Source: Takifugu bimaculatus (Eukaryota; Chordata; Actinopteri; Tetraodontiformes; Tetraodontidae). From it: DNA of 64,000 nt. Positions 23,769-34,827 of this stretch are shown piece after piece (within the stretch, counting starts at the first letter, position 1; the number at the start of each line of letters is the position of its first letter). A program made the position numbers and the translations under genes. The stretch covers positions 856,001 through 920,000 of the forward strand of contig CP034995.1 of assembly GCA_004026145.2 (NCBI GenBank), written 5' to 3'. A model generated the notes under the pieces. The model was not told the origin of the DNA and made no database searches. It worked only from the letters and a program-made list of their open reading frames with translations.

Positions 23769-25018
23769 ATGGACTCTGAAAATCCGGAGGAGTTCGATCC
23801 CGCGCCGATCCCGGCAGAAGACGATCAGCAGGAAATTGGAGGCCTGATCAACTCTGATGGGGAAGAAGTGGATTTCTCACACCTCAGTGAGCAAATGAAA
23901 GCATTGAGTGCAGTGTAACTAAGCATTGAGTGCAGTGTATAACTTCCTATAGTATGTAGTATAACTTAATATAATCGTCGTAAATAAACAAACATTATAA
24001 ACACTAATAGACTGAGCAGCGGCATTGTCTCGGTTCTGCTTGTGGATCAAGCCTGTTCTTATCTCTCCGTTCAGGAGGAAGAGCAGTTCCTGACATCCCA
24101 CCAGCAGAGACTCCCACCAAAACCTTCGAGGGTGAGAATGAAAAGCCTCCGTCCCTCCACTGCTGCTCGGTGTGTGGGAAAGACTTCCCCTACGCGTCCA
24201 AGCTTCAGCGTCACCTGCGGACTCACTCCGGAGAGAGGCCTTTTCCCTGCTCCATGTGCGAGAAGAGATTTCCAGAGAAGGGTCTGCTCATGATCCACGA
24301 GAGGGTCCACACGGGGGAGAAACCGTTTCCTTGCACTTTCTGTGAAAAAAGGTTCGCCAGTCAGGGCGAGCTCAGGCTGCACCGGCGCACTCACACCGGC
24401 GAGAGGCCGTATCACTGCTCCATCTGCCTGAAAAGCTTTTCCCGACACTGGCACCTGAAAACGCACCTGGAGGCCATGCACGCCGAGGTGGTCGCTGGCT
24501 TCACGAGGAAAAAGTTCCCGTGTTCGGACTGCGACAAGAGCTGTAACTCCGCGGCAGAGCTGAGGGACCACCAGAGGACTCACACGGGGGAGAGGCCGTA
24601 CCAGTGCTCCTACTGCGACAAAAGGTTTGCCCTGTCGGGGACGCTGGTGAGGCACGAGCGCCTCCACACTGGCATCACGCCCTACCACTGCTCCGACTGC
24701 GGGAAGACGTTCGCGCAGCAGTGGACGCTGACCACCCACATGCGGACTCACACGGGAGAAAAGCCGTACAGCTGCACGCAGTGCGACAAGGCCTTCGTGG
24801 CTCCCGGGGAGCTGCGGAGGCACACCAGGATTCACACGGGGGAAAAGCCGTACACGTGCGCGGGCTGCGGGAGGCACTTCTCGCTCGCCGGGACGCTCAG
24901 AAACCACCGAAGATCGTGCGTACAGAACAAGAAGGAGTCCATCGCCGGCGGCAGTCTCGGATCCAGTTGGAGCTGGAGCGGATCTGCCGTCCCGGCGTGG
25001 TGGCGACGTCAGCCCTGA
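23769..25018 (+). CDS. C2H2 zinc-finger protein (gene 2), 9 fingers
   Basis: Probable nuclear transcription factor. Two coding exons: 23769-23886 (exon begins at 23752 after acceptor CCTGTGCAG) and 24075-25018, joining in phase 1 to 353 residues with no disruption. The first exon is acidic and contains GGLINSDGEEVDF, a motif shared with gene 1. The second encodes nine fingers from CSVCGKDFPYASKL to CAGCGRHFSLAGTL, with canonical HTGERPY/HTGEKPY linkers. The fourth finger has an H-x4-H end (HLEAMH). The ninth ends in HRRSC, so its last ligand is cysteine instead of histidine. The tail is serine- and tryptophan-rich (SSWSWSGS, AWWRRQP). An AATAAA at about 26195 is a candidate poly(A) signal. 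Confidence 0.93.
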
Positions 25019-26382
25019 GGTACTGGCACCACTCCACTCTGAAAGAATTCAGCTTTTGGGTTTATTTGGTTTGAGTTTGTCTTTCTTCTTCTTCCGCATT
25101 TGTAGCACAAGTGTGGATGATGATAGAAAAAAAAGCTGATATTTTTATCTCACGGTACATTATTGAGGCTACTACAACCTCCTACCACAGCTGCCAGGTC
25201 ACAAACGCATCTCACTGTTTGGAATTCTAGTTAGCAACCTGTATTCAGTTAATCCATCCCAGTACTACCTATTCAACGCAGCCTCCCCCTACCTGGTAGA
25301 GTCCTGGTCTGTCAGTATGATCTGCTAGGATATGTTCTTCTGGTCAGCACAAAAGCCAAGATTCTGATTCCAGATATTTGGAAGGAAACCAATGAGCTGG
25401 GATGACCCGATCTGGATCTCCTTATCCAAAACAAAATTCCCCAGATGTTATGCACCCGCTTCTGTAGACTCGTCGACGTCATTGACCTGATCTTCAGGTC
25501 TACTGTGATGCTTATGAGACCATACGGTTCTGTTGCGCATCTACGTCCAGAGTATGATCCCATGTAGAAACAACTAGTCCCTGCCTCAGTTAGCGCGACC
25601 TTCCACTCTTACCGGTGCCGAACTCACCCTAACCCACCCAGAAGGTCATCCTCTGGTCAGCCTCCAGGACAGATCTCCACTGGATCAGTGAAGCAGCTGA
25701 TCATATCAAAGCTGAGATTCTCGTCCCATCATGTGGACACATATTTAAGTTCTTGTCGACCCATTCTGGTCCAGATTCATTGATCATTAGCTACTGTATA
25801 ATGTGAATTATGTTAGAATTATGTTAACTTCAGATATGCTTCGTTTTCTGTGTGACACCCATATGTCCAACGCTCTTGAATGCACCACAGGTAGCGCTGT
25901 AGAAACTAGTTTTGGTTCATGCAGCCACACAGGGTAGATGGCTCCTTCATTTCTTTGCCTTTTACCAGTCACCCATGGGTTTATTGCCCTGTGTAAATGC
26001 CAGAAGGTGAGTTTGGCACCATACATTGACGTAAGTGTTCATTTGTTCAACAGTTTAAAAGTTAATCTTATTATTTGCTAACATGCTGCCAAAGCTAATA
26101 AGTCGTCATGATACTCATAGGTAATTTTCCTGTAATAGTTTCGGTAACTCTATTTCTCTCGTCACGTTTGTTGTCGTTGTTTCAGACCACAATTCAATAA
26201 ACCACTTTCAACTGGGAATCTACGTCTTTGCACACTCTTTTTCCAGAACACTCCACCTCCTACCACCTTGTCACTCTAATTTAACCGATTCCCAGAGATA
26301 ACGTGACTCTCTCTGTTTCACTGGTTCTTATCCTATTTCCTGGATACTGATTGTCTATCGTATGTGTGCTGCTACTTTTTAG
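25019..26382. other. Spacer between zinc-finger genes 2 and 3
   Basis: No exon could be assigned. It contains 3' UTR of gene 2 and must hold, or lie downstream of, the 5' part of gene 3. The 25250-25760 stretch is less AT-rich and has a mixed-frame appearance, possibly an old repeat or pseudogene, but I could not identify it. Confidence 0.4.
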
Positions 26383-27524
26383 GAGTTCAGTGAGCCTCCT
26401 TCCTCCGAGACCCTGAGCTGTGAAAGTAAAGAGAAAGAATCAGAGGACAGACTGGAGAAGGTTGCTCCCAGCCCACATATGAATGTAATAGTCAAAGAAG
26501 AGGAGGAAGAGGAACCATTATGTGGTACATAAACATTTGATTTCAAATGTGTTTGATCTGTTCGGCGTCACAAATCTGTTTCGCTACACGTGTCATTGCT
26601 TTAACTTATTTGTTTTTTCCCCACAGAAGAAGCGAAAGACCCGGTGTCTAAGCCGACCGGTACCAAAGGCAGTAACGTACCACCAGAACCTGACAGACAG
26701 CAGCAGGAAACCACTGAAATTAGGATTACAGTGAAGGAGGAAGAAGACAACGCTCTCAAAGGTGAGCGAAACCCTGAAGTAAAACAATCCGGGGTGTTGG
26801 CGCTGGTGGTCCCTTTAAAATCACCCCAAACGCCACATAGGAAGCTCTGAGGTGACGTGAATTAGCCAAAGCTGGATGGACGTAGGTCCTGTGCTACACT
26901 GTTTTTGTTTCCACAGTGCATGAAGAAGACCCGAAACATGTTCCCAACAACGGCAGAGAGGTTGCTCCTGCTTCACCAGCTCAGAAACTGTTAAATGATA
27001 ATCAGACTAAAAGGTCTTACAGCTGCGGCCTCTGTGGAAGAGACTGCCACAAGATGTCTGCCCTCCAGATACACATGCGGATCCACTCAGGAGAGAAACC
27101 CTACCAGTGCAGCCTGTGTGGGAAACAGTTCACCCAGAAAGGCCAACTCAAAGGCCACCAGAAGGTCCACACCGGAGAGAAACCCTTTTCCTGTCCGGAC
27201 TGCGGGAAGACTTTTGCTCACTCGGGGGCCATGAACAGACACCGGCTCACGCACACGGGCGAGAGGCCCTATCACTGCTCTGTGTGCGACCGCAGCTTCA
27301 ACCAGTCCGGCCGCCTGAGGGAACACGAGAAAATCCACTCTGGGGAGAAGTACGACTGTCCGGAGTGCGAGAAGAGTTTCACAAGAGCGTCGAGTCTCAA
27401 GAACCACTTCAGGCTTCACACGGGAGAGAGACCGTACCGCTGTGACATCTGTGGGAGAGGCTTCAGCCGCTCGCAGAGCCTCAGGCTGCACAGACGCAAA
27501 CACCTGCAGATCCAGACTGACTGA
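26383..27524 (+). CDS. C2H2 zinc-finger protein (gene 3), 6 fingers
   Basis: Probable nuclear transcription factor. Exons 26383-26524, 26627-26761 and 26917-27524. The first visible exon is open from its acceptor (CTACTTTTTAG), so translation may begin in an unseen upstream exon ending in phase 0. The first internal ATG is at 26479, giving 262 residues. The N-terminus is acidic with two SUMO-consensus-like sites (NVIVKEEEEEEP and ITVKEEEDN). Six C2H2 fingers follow, from CGLCGRDCHKMSAL to CDICGRGFSRSQSL; the linker between fingers 4 and 5 is shortened (HSGEKYDC). AATAAA at 27745 is a good poly(A) signal. Frames are intact. Confidence 0.9.
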
Positions 27525-27744
27525 GGACTCGGAATACAGCACTGAAGAACGATGACTTATCCATGAGCGACAACAACTCCCCCATTAACATGTGTATAAC
27601 AGACAAAAGTAACTGATGTATTTATTAAAGTATGTACCAGTGATACATTAAGGCTCTACCTCTGCTAGACCATCATTATCATATCAGGCGGTCTCCATAT
27701 CAGTAGTACGTCAGGCCGTGTCCAACACGGTTTCTTCAAACTTT

Positions 27745-27750
27745 AATAAA
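27745..27750 (+). other. Poly(A) signal, zinc-finger gene 3
   Basis: AATAAA about 220 bp after the stop codon. Confidence 0.6.
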
Positions 27751-28239
27751 GTCTGAATAGGTAAAGAGGATGGGGGCCATATTTATTCTCCGCCGACTGC
27801 ATTATTGCAAATTAGGTAACACAGAATCAATAATTTTGCCATCCAATGGTGTATTGTCATTTTAACTAATTGTCAATGTGTAAATTTGGAATGATAACTA
27901 GACAGGGTACAACAACTGAATTAAATTAGAGTTCATTTATTCAGTATGTTGTCATTTTTAATCAGAGGCTTTTTGCCTTAGTGTAGTAATTATACAGCAT
28001 TTTTCATCAATTAGGTTTACTAAAGCCGTGTATCTGTTTTGAGTGAGGGTTTTATCCTCCATTTGAAGGTAGTTCATATTGTGCAGTACTGCCACTGTCA
28101 ACCGAATAAAAAATAAACCTGGTCAATAGAATTCGCTGCAAGTTAGTCACCTCACTAATGTGTATTTTATTTCATACTTTTTAGCGAAACACGCATAATT
28201 TAAATTTTGAACATGACTTTCACAACGTGTCCTTGAAGG

Positions 28240-28760
28240 CATCACGCTTACGGAAGTGCGTTTACGAGCCCTTATTATGATTAGCGCCCCAGACGGTGCG
28301 TTTAGGTAACTGCGTCAACATCGAAACATTGAATGAGTTGAATACTTTGCTAATTTTTAATGCGAATGAAATATCCAACTTCATGTATAGGCCAAAGTTG
28401 TCAGACAGGTTTAGTTACAGTTTTCTATTCAGGGTCGAACTGTATGTATGTGTAATGTATGTCAATTTTGTAAGTTAACACTGCTAGCATGTTGTTCGTG
28501 CTAACTATTTGTGGAGAACTTTCCATTGAAAATGCGTCCAAATTTAATTGGTAATTAACTGAATGATTTATGAATGGGCGAGTTGTTGGTACGCATAAAT
28601 AAACAACTGCGGTGAAAGGAGGCGTAACTCCGACCCACCTATTATAATGGAATAGTTAAATCGGCTGTGCGCAATTGGTAGCTCGTATTGACACAAAGCC
28701 AGTGTCGATTGGAATCCCTCAGATTGAGATAGGTTAACATGCCGTTTTGTGCAAGGTAAT
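28240..28760 (+). promoter_or_regulatory. gaa: gaa promoter and non-coding first exon candidate
   Basis: An ETS-type CGGAAGTG lies at 28251. A donor-like TGTGCAAG/GTAATC at 28755/28756 could end a non-coding first exon splicing to the acceptor before 29284 (TTTCCAG). The DNA between 27800 and 28240 is AT-rich with no coding signal. Confidence 0.35.
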
Positions 28761-29283
28761 CGTCCGATCCTCTGCGTCCGTAAAACCTGGAATATTTCAG
28801 TAAGTAGTAGATTGTTTTGTTTTGTTCTGTTCTGCTAACGCTTGCTCACGTTAGCTTAGGTTGCGCAGTTTAATTTAGCCGATGGACAAACATTTGAAAA
28901 CTAACAAATTTGAATTGTACACGTTCTCCGTCCATCTATGTGGAACATTTGTTGGTTTCGTTTCTGTAATGCCTCCGTGTTTAGACAGAATCTGTGCTAA
29001 ATAGTTAGATATTTCCTTCGTCAGACGTGTATTCCAATGATTACGATGCTCGGTTAGCTCAAGCCACAACATAGCGTTACCTTTAATTTGCCTGCCTTGG
29101 AATTTCACGATTGGTGGCCGACTTCAATCTTCCTTTAATAAATCTGAACAGAAATGCTTTACTTTGCGCAGATATCTAATTCTCAACCCTGCAGCAGCAG
29201 GAGGTGAAATCAGTTTCTGGACTTTGCTCTGACCTTTGCTCTTTTTCTTGTCTCTTGTTTCCAGTTCGGCCCTGACAAACATC

Positions 29284-32200
29284 ATGAAGATGGCTTCCTA
29301 CAAGCGTCTGAGTCCTGAAGATGTCTACCTGTCCTGTCCAGGTTCGGCCAAGCAGCCTTCTGTGGTGCCAGAACAATTTCCAGTGAGTCCATATGGTTGT
29401 GTAGGCTTAATAAAACTCTAGAATATAGCCCCAAATCTCCGTGTCAACAGTATGCACTCTTGAATTAAAATACTGATTATTTTAAGTTGGTTTTGGGCTA
29501 AATGTATAGTTTTTCAGTTCAGTACTTCTAAAAAACATTTATGATCTGTTGATATCAGCATCTGTTGACAAGAGCACAGAAACAATTTTACTTAAAGGCA
29601 TTAAAGTAACTCAGATCCTTAAACAAAAGAGGGCACTTCAATGAAGAATTAACCAGTGAATGATTGTGAAATTGGTCTTTGTTAATGACTTTTCCCTGTG
29701 TTTTTAAGGAACCGGAGGAGGAGGAATCCCACCTGCTGCCCCGTCAGCCGTTGTGGTCTTTCAACAGAGGCCTCCTGGTGATCGGCTGCCTGCTGCTGAT
29801 CCTTTGTCTTGGCTGGTTGCTCAGCACCATGTTCTGGCTTCACAGACCTTTTGGCCAACATTCGCACAGACCTCCACCACCAGCTGCTGCCAAAAGACCA
29901 AATTCTAACACCACAACGGGCCTGAACGGTACCGCCGCTCCTTCCCTCCGCGACACATGCGGTTTAATCCCAGAGGGCTGGAGGTTCGATTGCTACCCCG
30001 AAAGAGGAGTGGTCGTGACCCGGGAGTTGTGCTGAGGCCAGAAACTGTTGCTTTATCCCTGCGACCTCCTCCCCCACCCCACCTCCCTCGGGGAGAAATG
30101 GCATCCCTTGGTGCTTCTATCCTGGAGATTTTCCTTCCTACAAACTTGTGTCCATTAATGACACGTCTCTTGGACAGAAGGGCACCCTCATGAAAGAGGT
30201 GAAGACCTACTACCCTGCAGACATCCTCACCCTGGAGGTGGACATCCGTCACGAGACGGACACGCGGCTTCATGTCAAGGTGAGTGAAACATTTAATATC
30301 AGAAGAATCGTGTAACTGACAATCACGGGATCTGGTTTCCTTATGGTTTCTGAGTAGATCGTCGACCCGTCAAATCCGCGCTATGAGGTTCCAATCTCCG
30401 TTCCCTGCGCCACCAAAAAAGCAGAAAATCCAGACTACTTGGTTGAGATTTCAAAGCAGCCGTTTGGTCTGGTGGTCAGGAGGAAGTCCACTGGGGCCGT
30501 TCTGTAAGTCTCAAGTGTCCTGGGCACCTTGAAGAGGGCCTGGACACCAGATGTGCTCATTGGTGTCCTGTTCTGGTGATTTCCCAGCCTGAACACCACA
30601 GTGGCTCCTCTCTTCTACGCGGATCAGTTCCTTCAGATGTCCACCTCCCTGCCCAGCCCCTTCATCTACGGCCTGGCTGAGCATCGCTCTTCATTCCTCC
30701 AAGATGTCCATTGGAACACCCTCACCATGTGGGCCAGAGACTGTACCCCCTATGGTATGGAAACACCATTTCGTTGCTCTGTTATTCTTGTTTTACTTTC
30801 AACACGCATCCATCTTTGGTGTCTTCTCCTCCAACGCAGGAACAGACCAACCTTTATGGAACCCATCCTTTTTATCTGGTTATGGAGGACGAGGGGGCCG
30901 CGCACGGCTTCTTCCTGCTCAACAGCAACGCCATGGGTGAGTCTTCTGGAGGCTGCCTCTCAAATACAGAAGTGAGACTGACTTCAGACCACGACATGAA
31001 GCAACGGCCTGAGAAACAGCTTAACAGCAGTTTAATCATGGTTTTAGCTTCATACTCAGGCACATTTCTGCGGCTGTTGTCCCAAAACATCTGGACCTGT
31101 GTGTTTGGCGTTAACCTGCGGTTCTTCTCCACAGACGTGAGCCTCCAGCCTGCTCCAGCCCTCACCTGGCGCACTATTGGAGGCATCTTTGACTTCTACA
31201 TGTTCCTTGGTCCTGATCCGGCTTCAGTGATTGGACAGTATGTGGAAGTCGTAGGTCAGTATGGGGGGAGAGGTGTTTGTGTCTCATTTAGATGCAGAAA
31301 TGTGTCATGTGATTCCTTTAAATGTGTTCACAGGCTACCCGACGATGCCCATCTATTGGGCTTTGGGCTACCACCTCTGTCGGTGGGGCTACGGGGATGA
31401 CAATTCAACCTGGGAGATTGTCAAACGCATGAGGAATTATGGGATACCTCAGGTCAATCTTTGTTTAGTCCATCAGTGAAGCCTGTTGTCCTCGTGTAAT
31501 TAACGTGTTGACTCGTTGACAGGACGTCCAGTGGAACGACATTGAATACATGGATCGGTACCTGGATTTCACTTTAGATTCCAAGTTCTCCGCACTGCCT
31601 GATATGATCAAGGACCTGCACGCTCACGACCAGCGATATGTCATCATCGTGGTACCTGGGACTTTTTGTCTCCTTCCATGCGTTGTGTCTGATTAGCTGC
31701 TTTAGTTTGACGGCCGTTTCCACGCGCAGGATCCGGGCATCAGCAGCACGCAGCCCGAGGGCTCGTACTGGACGTATGAGGACGGACTGAAGAGAGATGT
31801 GTTCGTCAAAGACTCTGAGGGAAACGTCATTATCGGGAAGGTGAGGATCTGCCGACCATCACTCCCGCTGCTGAAAATGACATCGCCTTGCATCCAAAAC
31901 TGTCTCTTTCCGCAGGTGTGGCCCGGACTGACGGCATTTCCGGATTTCTCCAATGAGGAAACGCACGAATGGTGGTACGACAACCTGAAGAGGTACCACG
32001 AGAAGGTGCCATTTGATGGCTTATGGATTGTGAGTATGGGAAACGGTTTTCAGAAGCAGGTGGTGTCAAGTCTTTAGTTGTATTCCTCATTTTTAGTCGT
32101 CTGTAAAATCACAGAAGAAAAACTTGTTTTGTATAAATGAAGATATAGCTTCAATGTTTTTTAATTGGATTTAGGACATGAACGAACCATCAAATTTCCT

Positions 32201-34827
32201 GGAGGGCAGCACCAAAGGCTGCCCATCAACCAGTCTGGAAAATCCTCCTTACACGCCTGGTAGGAACCTCTCCAATGCTCCGTTCAATCATCACCGTTCA
32301 GATTTAAGATGGCACGCGATTCTTGCAGGTGTCCTCGGGGGCTCTCTGAAAGCCAAAACTCTGTGTGCCAGCGCGCAGCAGAAGCTGTCCTCGCACTATA
32401 ACCTGCACAGCCTCTACGGCCTGATGGAAGCCAAAGCCACCGCCAGGTAGTAACGACGCTAGTAACGACCTCGCTAGCTCTTCAGATGCTTTACCTGACA
32501 CCTCTGGCTGCTGTCGTCCAGTGCTCTGAAACGGATCATTCCAAAGAGACCCTTCGTCATCTCCCGCTCCACCTTCCCCAGTCAGGGGATGTACTCTGGT
32601 CACTGGCTGGGAGACAACAAGAGCAGCTGGAAAGACCTGTACTTTTCCATAGCAGGTTGGGTTCTTGTTTTAGAAGTTTATAGCTACTAACTCATTAGAT
32701 TTTCATTTTCTGACTGTTTAATATTTCATTCTGTCCCTATCCTAATGTTAACATTTGCTAATTTGATACCAGACGGTTAATATTTGTTTGGGAAAGTCAA
32801 TAGAAGGACTGCCTCTGTTTAGCCACACCTTTGATGTATCATTTTAAGCTTTATCTTGTTTCCGTTCGCTGTTTTCAGTAAAACTCTTCTTATCTTTTCC
32901 TTTTCATTTATCCCTCTCGGGGTCACAGTGAGGGTACACACACAGTAAAACTGTTCAATAAAGGTGCATTCTGGCTGCTTGACAGGGACAAAATCTGGTA
33001 AATTCTGCACAGATTCCTGACACAAGGCTTCTATCACACAGCAAACATCGCAAATCTATGAGTTTATGCTCAGCATTCCTGCTTTGCATTTATAATCCTG
33101 GGGTCACTAGTAAATGATTAGTGTATGAAGCAAAATGCACTAAAATAGCTGAAAAGCCGCAAAGTTAAAATAAAGTTGGCATTATAGCGTTTGACAGCCG
33201 CCCCGAGTGGTGGAACACGGTAATGCACACACCATGGCATTTTTATCTAATTCTAATGTAATTTCTAGATTTGATGTGAATAATTGTTGGGTTTTTGAGC
33301 CTAGAACGACCCAACCAGATGTGTAACCTTTTTGGTTTGCTGGACTTGTATGTAAAACTGTCTTGTATTTTTCTGATGGCGGCATTATACTGGAGTGTCT
33401 GCTTTTTGCCTCCTTCAGGTATGCTAAATTTTAATCTCCTGGGCATCCCGTTGGTGGGAGCAGATATCTGTGGCTTCATGGAGGATACGCAGGAGGAGCT
33501 GTGTGTCCGCTGGACACAGTTGGGAGCGTTCTATCCCTTCACCCGCAACCACAATGACATCAAAAGTAAGGTAAAGTGGCCGCTCCAGCGTCTGCTTAGA
33601 GCACCGTATCTACCCAGACATGCTAACACATGTTTGATCCACAGGCCCAAGACCCAACAGTTTTTAGCCCGCTGGCCCGCACCGCCATAAAGGACGCCAT
33701 CCTGTTGCGTTATTCTCTCTTTCCTTACCTTTACACGCTCTTCCATCACGCCCATGTGAAGGGACAGACTGTTGCGCGGCCCTTGATGTTCGAGTGGGTA
33801 GTGCCGTTTATTTATTTCAACCTCCACATGCTAGTTTAATCTGAATTGTATTTCCCTGATGTGTTCAAAAGGTTCCCAAAAGATGTCAGAACTTATGGGA
33901 TTGACAAACAGTTCCTGTGGGGGAGGAGTTTACTGGTGACCCCGGTGCTGGATCCTGGGGTGGACTATGTGGTGGGTTACATCCCAGAAGGGCTGTGGTA
34001 CGACTACTATACGGTGAGACACAGTCAGCCCTCAGAACATGCACTTAACATGTTGTCACGTGACATTTTTGTGGTGTTCTGACTCGCAGGGCGACCCCGT
34101 TCATAGTAAAGGTGAAGAGGTCAAACTCCACGCCCCTCTAGATAAGATCAACCTACACTTGCGTGAAGGCTCTGTAACACCAACGCAGGTAAAACCCTCG
34201 TTCCCTCACTAGTTACCTTCTCCCCGATCCGCTCCTTTAATCCCTGTGATGTTTCTCTGTGCAGACGCCCAACCTGACCCTGTGGGTCAGCAGCGGGCAG
34301 CCCCTCCACCTCGTCTCGGCTCTCTCCGAGGACGGTTCTGCCTGTGGAGATCTGTTCTGGGACGACGGGGAGAGCCTGGACACCTACGAGAGCAACCAGT
34401 ACTCCTACATCATCTTTAATGTCACTCGGGTTCGTCGCCTTCAGTGATCATCAGATCCTCGGATCGATCCTTAAACCGAGCTGCGCTCACCTACGCACTT
34501 ATGTTGTAGAATGTGATGACATCCGAGGTACTACACAGCAATGTTGAAGCCACTTACATCACCGTGGAAACGGCCTCTTTCTACGGAGTGAAGCAGAAAC
34601 CCAGCAGAGTCCTGGTGAACTCCCAGGATGCCGTTTTCTCCTACAGAGAAAACCAGGTGAGAAAATGCCTATGGTCTCTCAGACTGAGCTATTTTATACA
34701 TCTCGGATGTTAAAAGAAAGCAAATAAAGTTTTGTTGAAGACTGAGATGATCTCCTCTCTGCAGGTGTTAACGGTGGCTGATCTCGGTCTCAACCTCAGT
34801 CAGAACTTCACCATCCGCTGGGTGTGA
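29284..34827 (+). CDS. gaa: Lysosomal acid alpha-glucosidase (GH31)
   Basis: GAA hydrolyses alpha-1,4 and alpha-1,6 glucosidic bonds of glycogen in the lysosome. Twenty coding exons: 29284-29382, 29709-30279, 30358-30503, 30588-30754, 30840-30936, 31135-31254, 31334-31452, 31523-31651, 31730-31840, 31916-32029, 32175-32259, 32329-32446, 32522-32655, 33419-33570, 33645-33793, 33872-34013, 34090-34188, 34265-34429, 34510-34656 and 34765-34827. Many exon lengths agree with the human gene as I recall it. About 974 residues. Order: cytosolic tail; signal anchor (LLVIGCLLLILCLGWLLSTM, about residues 53-76); trefoil domain (RFDCYPERG, ARNCCFIP, IPWCFYPGD); GH31 barrel with nucleophile in WIDMNEPSNF and acid/base Asp in GHWLGD, plus GADICGF; beta-rich C-terminus with FWDDGESL. 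Sequons NTT, NDT, NST and NKS are present. Two one-base surpluses break the frame: T at 30033 (creating TGA) and one at the exon 4/5 junction (30754/30840). Confidence 0.96.

Noticed and set aside
24071..24907. 278-residue reading frame on the minus strand
   Set aside because: Exact antisense shadow of the zinc-finger array of gene 2; the repeated finger codons leave the opposite strand open. No family content.
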